64,000 bases of DNA from DATJZH01 sp052146815. GTDB lineage: Bacteria > Actinomycetota > Actinomycetes > Streptosporangiales > Streptosporangiaceae. The stretch spans positions 1-64,000 of the forward strand of contig JBKQMG010000275.1 in NCBI GenBank assembly GCA_052146815.1, in the 5' to 3' direction. Made by a program: the position numbers and the translations under genes. Of this stretch, positions 57,906 through 64,000 are shown piece after piece (position 1 is the first letter of the stretch; the number at the start of each line of letters is the position of its first letter). A model generated the notes under the pieces. The model saw only the letters and a program-made list of their open reading frames with translations, searched no databases and had not been told where the DNA came from.

Positions 57906-58260
57906 GACGGTGTTACGCGGTGACCTGCCACCCTGCTGAGCAGCGGCAGCGGACGCCGCATCGGAGTGCGGATCAGGTGCCAGCAGGGCCAGGTAGGCGC
58001 GTACCTGCTGTGCTCGTGGCTGGCCGACGTGCATCTCGCGGCGGATACGGCGGACTGACGGGACGTCGCCGAGCGCCAGCCCGGCGGCGAAGACCCGGGC
58101 GGCTTCCCGTCCGCCCTCGGGTGCGCTGTGCCCGTTGCCGGGTGAAACGGGCGGCGACGGGATCCGGGCCCGGCGCACCATGCCGAGCACCATCTCGACC
58201 GAGCCGACGAACGCTACGGCTGGCCAGGATCGAACGCCAGTACTTTCCGCCTCCCCGTGG
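57903..58260 (-). pseudogene. C-terminal part of a DUF2637/Spd-type AICE protein
   Basis: A frame open from about 58260 (SWPAVAFVGSVEMVLGMVRR) to 57903 encodes an Ala-rich linker and a helix-turn-helix-like end (LALGDVPSVRRIRREMHVGQ then PRAQQVRAYLALL). These match the C-terminal half of DUF2637 proteins that sit beside FtsK in AICEs. The N-terminal membrane part is missing and no good start exists. Confidence 0.6.
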
Positions 58261-58576
58261 TTATGATCACCAGCCCGCCGTCATTCTGCGCCGCATTGCT
58301 GTAGCTGCGCCCCAGCGGGCGACCGAGTAAGTCTGCCGCCGGTTCCAGCTAGAACTGCTGAGCGAGGTGATCGGCGCGGTGTTGTAGAGAAACAACTCAA
58401 CTGGCTGCGTGTCCCTGGCAAGGCTCCGCCGAGGTGCATCTGAGCGGTCAGGGAGCATAGCAGTGCGAGCAGTAGCGGTATCGACTCCTGAATTCGAGTA
58501 AAGTGAGTTGTGCCGAATTACGGTTAATGCGGTGGCCCGGTCAGCTGGGCTGGAATATCGCCAGACGGGAGCCAAG
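58261..58576. other. Gap inside the element without a recognisable gene
   Basis: No frame here gives a recognisable protein. The composition becomes less GC-rich towards 58500, and the last 80 bp hold the upstream region and ribosome site (GACGGGAG) of the phosphatase gene. Confidence 0.5.
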
Positions 58577-59563
58577 ATGTCAAAGCAGCCTCGCGCGGCG
58601 ACGGCCCTGGGTAAGAGCGGCCGCCGGCGGAGATTTTTCAGCGCCGCGGTCGGTGGCTCAGGTGTGGTACTGCTGGCGTTGGCGGCGATCACGGTCGGTG
58701 CGAGCACTGCAGCGGCCGCAACTGCCGTGCCTGCCCAAACGGGGGCAGTCCATGCCGGGCATGCTGTTCGTCAGGTGAGGCATGCTCCGCTTGTTGTCAT
58801 AGTCATGGAGAACGAGCTGTATCAGCACATTGTCGGCAGCCCGAACGCGCCGTTCATCAACCAGACGATGATTCCTGGCGGGATGCTAGACACCAACTAC
58901 TTTGCCGTGCCTGGCAGCCTGCCGGATTACCTGCTAATGGTCTCTGGCCGGACGGCGCCGCCCGCATCGGCAGCCAACTTGTTCAGCGCTCTGGGCAAGA
59001 CGACGTCGTGGCGGGAGTTCATGGAGTCCATGCCGTCCGTCTGCTACCGGGGGAGGAGCTACCGGGCCGTTCACGGGACGAGAGCAGGCTTGTACGCCAG
59101 GGGACATAACCCGGCCGTCTACTTTACCAGCGTCACTAATACGTCGTTGTGCAAGAACGTCGTTCCGCTCGACCGCTCGCACTTCAGCCGGACGTCGCTG
59201 CCTGCGTTCTCGCTGGTCGTGCCGAACGAGTGCAACGACTCGCACACCCTGCCAACCAACGGTCAGTGCCCGATGTGGAATGGATCGACAAACAGGGCAT
59301 CCAACGCGATCAAAATGGGCGACAATTGGCTGGCATCCTTCGTCCCGGCGGTAGCGCATGTAGCGACAGTGATCGTCACCTGGGACGAAGGCGCATTGTC
59401 GAACGAGCATATCGCGACGATCGCCTACGGGGTTGGCGTCCACCATGGCCGTGACAGCAGGGCCTACGGGCACTCGAGTCTGGAGGCCGGGCTGTACAGG
59501 TACTTCGCCCTCGGTACTCCGCCAGGAAGGGGTGCCAAGGCGACACCGCTGCCCATTCCGTAG
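58577..59563 (+). CDS. Secreted phosphoesterase/acid phosphatase (SapM-like)
   Basis: A 328-residue protein with a signal sequence (FFSAAVGGSGVVLLALAAIT to AAAA). The mature part has PLVVIVMENELYQHIVGSPN, MLDTNYFAVPGSLPDYLLMV, FSLVVPNECNDSHTLP and VIVTWDEGALSNEHIATIAY, the metal-binding motifs of the phosphoesterase (PF04185) family. Members hydrolyse phosphomonoesters or phospholipids outside the cell; the SapM type is known from mycobacteria. The substrate is unproven. It appears to be intact cargo of the element. Confidence 0.85.
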   Translation: MSKQPRAATALGKSGRRRRFFSAAVGGSGVVLLALAAITVGASTAAAATAVPAQTGAVHAGHAVRQVRHAPLVVIVMENELYQHIVGSPNAPFINQTMIPGGMLDTNYFAVPGSLPDYLLMVSGRTAPPASAANLFSALGKTTSWREFMESMPSVCYRGRSYRAVHGTRAGLYARGHNPAVYFTSVTNTSLCKNVVPLDRSHFSRTSLPAFSLVVPNECNDSHTLPTNGQCPMWNGSTNRASNAIKMGDNWLASFVPAVAHVATVIVTWDEGALSNEHIATIAYGVGVHHGRDSRAYGHSSLEAGLYRYFALGTPPGRGAKATPLPIP

Positions 59564-59697
59564 GATGATCGGGCCGCCGCTCCGGTCGCCCCTCGGAGAC
59601 GCCGCCGCGACCGCCGGGCCCGCGCTGGACCTCGGCGGGTGGTGCGAAAGGTACCGCTCGGCCGCGACGCCCTTCGCACCACCAGTGCCGTCCTGGA

Positions 59698-59973
59698 TCA
59701 GTGCCGTGGCGTGGCGAGCATGCCGTCGGTGTTACTTGCCGAGTCCACATAGAACCCGACGAGATCGCCGTGGTCGTTCACGCCGTTGACCGTGGTGGTG
59801 CCGACGCCGTGAGGATCATCCACCGTGTTGAACCCATGGCGGTAGGTCCAGGTGAAGCCGTGCAGGGTGGCGGTGCTGCCGCTGCCCAGCTGGTAGACAC
59901 CGGAACCGGCCGGATGCGCAAGAGCCAGCTCATCGCGGCAATCGAGGAGCGACGTGGCGGCGGGGCCGGTCAC
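59698..59973 (-). pseudogene. C-terminal fragment of a HAF-repeat-type secreted protein
   Basis: A 91-codon frame: TATLHGFTWTYRHGFNTVDD, VGTTTVNGVNDHGDLVGFYV and DSASNTDGMLATP are two units of the extracellular HAF-like repeat. The upstream part (VTGPAATSLLDCRDEL) does not look like a natural protein start, so the 5' end has been lost. Confidence 0.5.
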
Positions 59974-60199
59974 GACGCGGCCGGCGGCAGTCAGAGCGAG
60001 AAAACCGACAACTCAGTCCAGCGGGGTGTGCCTGCGGGAGCCGGCGCTACCCGCCCCTTTGAGCAGGACGCCATGGAATCAGCGACATCGACGCAGGCAG
60101 GCGTGGGCAACGGCGGCCACGCGGGCGGAATCGGCGAGAGCATCCAGGCGGGTGCGGCCGGAATCGGCGGCGGCGGGCTAGCCGTCAGCCGGGATGGCG

Positions 60200-60389
60200 G
60201 GGCTGTCGCTTCCGGGGACCAGGCGGCCGGCTCTGGCGCCGGCCAGGTCCACGGCCCCACCCTCGACAGGGTGTGCAGCACCGACAGCGCAGAGAAGCTC
60301 AACCGACCCGAGGCTGGGAGTCGGATGAACAACGAGTTGAAGTCCTCGATGGAGAGGGTCAGCCGCTCTACGGCACGAACTGCATCCAT
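60200..60389 (-). pseudogene. N-terminal fragment of a MarR-type regulator
   Basis: The frame starts MDAVRAVERLTLSIEDF and continues NSLFIRLPASGRLSFSALSV with LHTLSR, the first helices of a MarR domain. After about 60260 the sequence turns to low-complexity Pro/Ala with no MarR similarity, so the winged helix is missing. Confidence 0.5.
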
Positions 60390-60692
60390 GCCGAAACTAT
60401 ATCGACCTTCGATCTAACTCTACGATCGGGGCCCTGTTGCGTCGTTCGCAGCCTCTAGGGGAAGTACATCTAGTGAGATCTTTTCGTGCATGGTGCTTGG
60501 GCCTCCTCGTGGCCTGGGAACCTAGGCCCGCCGCGGCATGACCGGCTGCGGCGGGCCGTGTCACAGGGGTGTCACAGACGGCGCTGGACTGCCCCGGACG
60601 CAAGCGCCGATGGCGGATGCTTGGGTGCCCTGGCCTGCGAGGATCTGGACCGGCTGGGACTCAGCCGGACGCCTCAGATGCGGTGAACCTGC
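60390..60692. other. Right end of the element, no gene
   Basis: No convincing frame. It holds an inverted segment around 60530-60556 (CCGCCGC / GCGGCGG) that could form a hairpin, and the TGTCACA pair listed separately. Confidence 0.5.
60559..60576 (+). repeat. Right-end arm-type repeat, TGTCACA twice on an 11-bp period
   Basis: TGTCACA occurs at 60559-60565 and 60570-60576, in the same orientation and spacing as at the left end. It lies 117 bp inside attR, against 72 bp for the left copy. Confidence 0.6.
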
Positions 60693-60736
60693 CTACGGAT
60701 CAGAAGGTTGGGGGTTCGAGTCCCTCCGAGCGCACC
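60693..60736 (+). repeat. attR, 44-bp direct repeat of the tRNA-Arg 3' half
   Basis: Identical to 52879-52922. It lacks the tRNA 5' half, so no tRNA is made here. It marks the right junction of the element. Confidence 0.93.
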
Positions 60737-60794
60737 CAGGTCTCCGCAGCTAGACGAGCTGCTCATCCATTGCCTCGCTGATCATCAGCGTCAT

Positions 60795-60812
60795 CTGGCC
60801 GGATTCTGGCCG
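60795..60812 (+). repeat. Second-type arm repeat, CTGGCCG twice on an 11-bp period
   Basis: CTGGCCG occurs at 60795-60801 and 60806-60812, 59 bp outside attR. The layout (att core, then two 7-bp repeats 11 bp apart) is the same as in the element but the sequence differs, as expected for another integrase's arm sites. Confidence 0.5.
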
Positions 60813-60981
60813 GATCAGCCATCCCGGCAGCACTGTGATCTTCCCCGGCAAGATCTCGGCAACTAGCGAGGGGAAGGGGGAGGAGCCGTGGACGCTGCTC
60901 TCAGTCCGGCGCATATCAGCCACTACTGATCAACTCGACCTAGGCTCAGCTGAGCAGCTGAGCAACAGGCAAGGACACGGC

Positions 60982-61179
60982 ATGATATGGGCTGATTCTG
61001 ACCGGTGTTTCGCGGTCATCGGAGCAGCCGTGCTCTACTACGTCATCCGGGCGGCTGTCCGTGATGGGATCGAAGAAGCATGGAAGCGCCGTCAGGTTGA
61101 GCGTCGAGGCGGTTCCCGGCGTGTCAATCTACGATTGACAGCGTTCTTGCCAGCTCGCAACCGCCGTGGTCTCGGCTAG
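60982..61179 (+). CDS. Possible small membrane protein
   Basis: A 65-residue frame with AAGGA six bases before the ATG. CFAVIGAAVLYYVIRAAVRD is a short hydrophobic segment followed by a charged helix (GIEEAWKRRQVERRGGSRR). The composition is plausible for a small single-span protein. No family is assigned. Confidence 0.35.
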   Translation: MIWADSDRCFAVIGAAVLYYVIRAAVRDGIEEAWKRRQVERRGGSRRVNLRLTAFLPARNRRGLG

Positions 61180-61197
61180 CTGGCCGGAATTTGGCCG
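61180..61197 (+). repeat. Second-type arm repeat, CTGGCCG / TTGGCCG on an 11-bp period
   Basis: CTGGCCG at 61180-61186 and TTGGCCG at 61191-61197. It is the same sequence type and spacing as at 60795, 385 bp away, in the same orientation. Together they may mark both ends of a mostly deleted second element. Confidence 0.45.
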
Positions 61198-61338
61198 CAG
61201 AAGGGCGCGCTCAGCACTGACAAATGCTGCGCGGCTTTCACGCCATTGCAGCAGCTCCTCCCGGGATTCGGCGCGTACGAGGAGATCGGGAGGGTTGCGA
61301 GGTCCCACCTAACCTGAGGAGGTCGCCCGGCGCGCCCG

Positions 61339-62115
61339 CTACGCACTGCGCGCCTCCAGGGCATCCAGGTCTCGCTCGGCGTACAGCCGGTGCTCCCACT
61401 CTTCGTTGAGGATGATCAACAGGCACTCGCGCACCGGGTAGCTGCGGGGCTCCGGCCAGCCGGGTCCCTCGACCGGCTCGGTGTTGCCGTCCAGCGAAGC
61501 GTCGGTCAGACCCTCGATGACCTGACGCACGGTGGACATCCGGTCGCGGCGCAGCTCGAGCACCGCGTCGAGCGAGGGTCGTGCGTCATGGTCGCGCGGC
61601 ACCCCCCGAGTGTCAGGCATCTCGTGCCACGGCAGGTCCAGGGGATCCCACGGCGACGGATCGCCGAGGATCGCCCGCCTGATCCAGGAGTCGGTGGCGA
61701 ACACCAGATGGCGCAGCGTCTCGATGAACGACCACTCGCCGTCGACCGACTCGTGCAGCAGCTCAGGTGGCAGACGGCGGGCCCGTTCGACGGTCTCGCC
61801 CCAGAGCCGCTCGAGGATGTCCCACGCCTCGCGGAACCCGGCTGGGTCTGTCGGGCGCATCTTGGCCCGGTCCGGATACCGCCTGTTGAGCTCCGCATTG
61901 ACCAGGGGCCCGATGTCGACGCCATTCACGGTCAGCTTCTCGATCTCGCCGTAGACCTCGACGCCGACCAGCTCGACGCCGCGCATCACGGCACCGCTCA
62001 GGTCGACACCGCGGAACCGGGCGCGGGTCAGGTCCACGGCGCGAAACTGCGCGCCGCTGAGGTCAGCGCACTCGAACCGGGAGCCGCGGAGATCGGCACG
62101 GATGAAGTCAGCCAT
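61339..62115 (-). CDS. Pentapeptide-repeat/DinB-domain fusion protein
   Basis: A 258-residue protein. Residues 3-50 are pentapeptide repeats (ADFIRADLRGSRFECADLSG, AVDLTRARFRGVDLSGAVMR). Residues about 85-255 form a DinB-like four-helix domain with His in SFIETLRHLVFATDSWI and the C-terminal ILNEEWEHRLYAERDLDALE, that is, two of the usual metal-binding His sites. DinB proteins include thiol-dependent transferases and stress proteins. The biological role is unknown. Confidence 0.82.
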   Translation of the reverse strand: MADFIRADLRGSRFECADLSGAQFRAVDLTRARFRGVDLSGAVMRGVELVGVEVYGEIEKLTVNGVDIGPLVNAELNRRYPDRAKMRPTDPAGFREAWDILERLWGETVERARRLPPELLHESVDGEWSFIETLRHLVFATDSWIRRAILGDPSPWDPLDLPWHEMPDTRGVPRDHDARPSLDAVLELRRDRMSTVRQVIEGLTDASLDGNTEPVEGPGWPEPRSYPVRECLLIILNEEWEHRLYAERDLDALEARSA

Positions 62116-62207
62116 TGGTTGTCAGGGGCGCCGGTGCCGCTGTGCGGTCCGGTTTCCCCATCCCCCTTTCAATCCCTACGTGCGGTTTTCCGGCATACGG
62201 CCGAGGC

Positions 62208-62477
62208 GAGCGACTTCGTGTTCGCCAAACCGACGGTGGTTCGTACCACCCCCACTATTTGTCGCGGCAGATCGGGCGGTACTCCGAGGAGTTGAAGCTG
62301 CCGCGCCTGACCGCGCACCGCTTGCGACACACGAGCGCGACGCAGTTTAGCGAGCGCGTGCCGGCCAGGGTTGCAGCGGAGCGACCGGGTCACGCCGAGC
62401 GGACCAGCCGAGCAAGCTCGATTCGTAGCCGCGTCGCGCATCCTGGAGGTAAAGAGCTCAAGCTTCCCCTAGCATGA
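62208..62477 (+). pseudogene. C-terminal remnant of a second tyrosine integrase
   Basis: Fragments in shifting frames give SDFVFA, then GSYHPHYLSRQIGRYSEELK and LTAHRLRHTSATQF with the catalytic His-x2-Arg-His, then VPARVAAERPGHAE (a degenerate GH box) and RVAHPGGKE. Frame changes fall near 62230 and 62352. The catalytic Tyr is not identifiable. It runs away from the tRNA, unlike the integrase at 53007. Confidence 0.75.
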
Positions 62478-62566
62478 CCGCGCGAGGACGGACGCGGCCA
62501 CAAGATCCGGACGATCCCGAAGAGGCCGTCGAGGGTGATCGTGCCGCTGCGCAGGTTCGTGGCCGG

Positions 62567-63024
62567 TCAGTCGACGGGACCGTGTGCCAGCCAGCACATC
62601 GCGGCGACGAGCATGGCCTCGATTCCGGTGGTAATGGTTGGGGTCTTGGATCGGGGCGTAGCGCGGTGAATGGTTGAATGGGACATCTTCGTTGATGCGG
62701 TTGGCGAGAAACGCCTCTTCCCACGCGACCGGATCGGCACCGCCGATGAACCAGAACATCGACGGGAAACCGCCGCGGGAACCGAACAGGCCGAAGTCCT
62801 CGCTGGCGGTGGCAACGGAGCCCTCCATTGCCTGATCGGCACCGAAGTGCTCGACGAAGGCTTCGCCTGGGGTTGCGGTGGTCGCGGCATCATTGGTGAC
62901 CGCTGGAAAGCCGGGCCATGATCCCCGAGGTCCGAACTTCGGCGAAGGACAGCTCGGGGTGCTGGTGCAGATCCTCGTAGAACCCGCGCAGCTCAGGGAG
63001 CAGCGAGGGGATGTCTTCGAACAT
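62567..63024 (-). pseudogene. M20-family amidohydrolase with large internal deletion
   Basis: The start (ATG 63024) gives MFEDIPSLLPELRGFYEDLH, QHPELSFAEVRTSGIMARL, the usual M20 opening. Near 62925 it jumps into another frame for the C-terminal end: TATPGEAFVEHFGADQAMEG, ATASEDFGLFGSRGG, VAWEEAFLANRINEDVPFNH. A further shift near 62650 is needed for ITTGIEAMLVAAMCWLAHG. The metal-binding centre and dimer domain, several hundred residues, are missing. Confidence 0.8.
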
Positions 63025-63300
63025 GTTGTCGTCCTTCGAGCTGGCTTCCCGTTGGTCCGATGTGAATCGACGTTACTGCCCGATGGCGTTGGCTCGGTTC
63101 GAAGTCGACATCCATCGCCGCTCACTCTCACAGCCCATCGAGGCCTCATCGACGCCCTCATCAGCCAGGCATTCACCGCCCTCACCGGCTCCCCGGGACA
63201 CACCGCGGCCGCCGGATCGGTGTGCTCGGACAGCGGGCACCGTCGCTGGGCCGGCGGATCACCGCCATCGCCTTCACGACCTGTCGCCTCGGGCCCACCG

Positions 63301-63957
63301 CTATGGCATGCCACCTTTGGCTGGGGAACGACCGCGCCGCAGCACCATGCCGAAAACGCAACCATGGCCGGTAGCCGGGAGCTCGGTGAATCCGAGGCGG
63401 CGGTAAAAGGCGACTGCTCGCTGGTTATCGCGGCTGACGGCCAGGTGCACCCCCTGGGAATCCTGGTCGCGCAGCGCGCCGAGCAGGACGTTCATCATCC
63501 TGCGGCCATACCCTCTGCCCTGAAGGCGCGGCAGCAGGTCGATGTGCAGGTGAGACGGGTAACGCTCCGCCAAGTCGCCCGGAATGCGCCTGGGATGGTG
63601 GATCGCAGACGCCACGCGCTGATCTGGCGTCCACCGCTGCCGGGGCACCTCGGCCCCCGGCGCAGAGTAGCGCTCGCGCAGAGCGGGCCACCAGTCGCTC
63701 TCCAGCCTGTTCGCGAATGCCTGGCTGTCGGCCGCGCCGAGAACGTATCCCCCGACGCCCGCTGCGTCCTCGGCCACGAAGGCCAGCGAAGGCTCGAACA
63801 AGCCGTATGGAGCCGCATATACGTGTCCCGGCAGCATCGGATCGCGATAAAGGGACGTCGCGTCCTTGCCGGTATCAGCGGTCTGGAGACAGATCCGGTA
63901 CAGCGCGTCAAGATCGTCGTCGCGGTAAGGACGGATACGGGCTTCCTGAGCTTCCAT
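63301..63957 (-). CDS. GNAT-family N-acetyltransferase
   Basis: A 218-residue protein. IRPYRDDDLDALYRICLQTA opens the fold, AFVAEDAAGVGGYVLGAADS is a central strand, LHIDLLPRLQGRGYGRRMMN is motif A with the acetyl-CoA-binding RGYGR loop, and VSRDNQRAVAFYRRLGFTEL is motif B. It resembles the acetyltransferase-like domain found beside O-GlcNAcases. The acceptor is unknown. Start ATG 63957, close to the window edge. Confidence 0.86.
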   Translation of the reverse strand: MEAQEARIRPYRDDDLDALYRICLQTADTGKDATSLYRDPMLPGHVYAAPYGLFEPSLAFVAEDAAGVGGYVLGAADSQAFANRLESDWWPALRERYSAPGAEVPRQRWTPDQRVASAIHHPRRIPGDLAERYPSHLHIDLLPRLQGRGYGRRMMNVLLGALRDQDSQGVHLAVSRDNQRAVAFYRRLGFTELPATGHGCVFGMVLRRGRSPAKGGMP

Positions 63958-64000
63958 GGATTCACTGGCCCGACTTGGGTGATCTTGCTAACGCGAAGGC

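Larger units (their letters stand above)
52879..60736. mobile_element. Degenerate actinomycete integrative (AICE-like) element in tRNA-Arg
   Basis: About 7.8 kb bounded by the 44-bp att repeats. It contains a tyrosine integrase next to attL, remnants of an FtsK/TraSA-type translocase (57750-57905) and of a DUF2637/Spd protein (57903-58260), an AlbA_2 fragment, a GIY-YIG remnant, two GT39-type glycosyltransferase genes and a glycosidase-like gene, a secreted phosphatase, and fragments of a HAF-repeat protein and a MarR regulator. No replication gene is visible. Transfer genes are truncated, so it is unlikely to move by itself, though the integrase and both att sites look complete. Confidence 0.85.

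Noticed and set aside
60693..60736. Possible second tRNA-Arg
   Set aside because: Only the 3' half is present; the D-arm and 5' acceptor strand are missing, so it is an att repeat.

Overview
The window is very GC-rich bacterial DNA with pervasive GTG starts, 4-bp ATGA/GTGA overlaps between neighbouring genes and typical actinobacterial gene content: an ergothioneine operon, a SigK/RskA pair, TreY/TreZ/GlgX, Asp23 clusters and remains of an actinomycete integrative element. It is most likely a chromosomal segment of a high-GC actinomycete, perhaps of the Streptosporangiales. That placement is inferred from gene content only.

Bases 1-12 kb carry core and housekeeping functions. These are the 5' end of dxs running off the left edge, egtA-egtB-egtC (no egtD beside them), two decayed surface-glycan genes, an intradiol dioxygenase, an XPB-like helicase, an O-methyltransferase-like protein, PEP carboxylase and a TauE/SafE permease. 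Bases 12-27 kb hold membrane and secreted proteins, the psuG-psuK pseudouridine salvage pair, sigK-rskA facing a frameshifted fasciclin lipoprotein gene, a sedolisin protease, a stand-alone Smr protein, a secreted alpha/beta hydrolase overlapping a solitary C5 DNA methyltransferase, and a DUF4097-like protein. Bases 27-35 kb are a tight treY-treZ-glgX operon, which converts glycogen or maltodextrin to trehalose, followed by a sugar-porter gene with an internal deletion. Bases 35-39 kb encode three glycosyltransferases and bases 39-41.5 kb a set of small proteins, including a HicA-like/HTH pair. Bases 42-47 kb contain a PadR regulator between two drug-type ABC exporters. Bases 47.9-52 kb form an Asp23/Gls24 envelope-stress cluster facing an ECF sigma gene and an unusual protein that joins an anti-sigma-type zinc motif to an Asp23 domain.

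At 52,848 lies tRNA-Arg(ACG). Its 3' part (52,879-52,922) is repeated perfectly, 44 bp long, at 60,693-60,736. Between the two copies is a 7.8-kb degenerate element. It has a tyrosine integrase beside the tRNA, fragments of an FtsK/TraSA-type translocase and a DUF2637/Spd-type protein, an AlbA_2 fragment, a GIY-YIG remnant, truncated GT39-type glycosyltransferases with a glycosidase-like gene, and a secreted phosphatase. Paired TGTCACA repeats with 11-bp spacing sit inside both ends. Beyond the right end are a different pair of 11-bp-spaced repeats and a second integrase remnant, suggesting an older tandem element. The right edge has a pentapeptide/DinB fusion, a gutted M20 hydrolase gene and a GNAT acetyltransferase.

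Frame disruptions are unusually frequent, and several fall next to short homopolymers. Some may be assembly or sequencing indels; others, such as large internal deletions and missing gene ends, are real decay.
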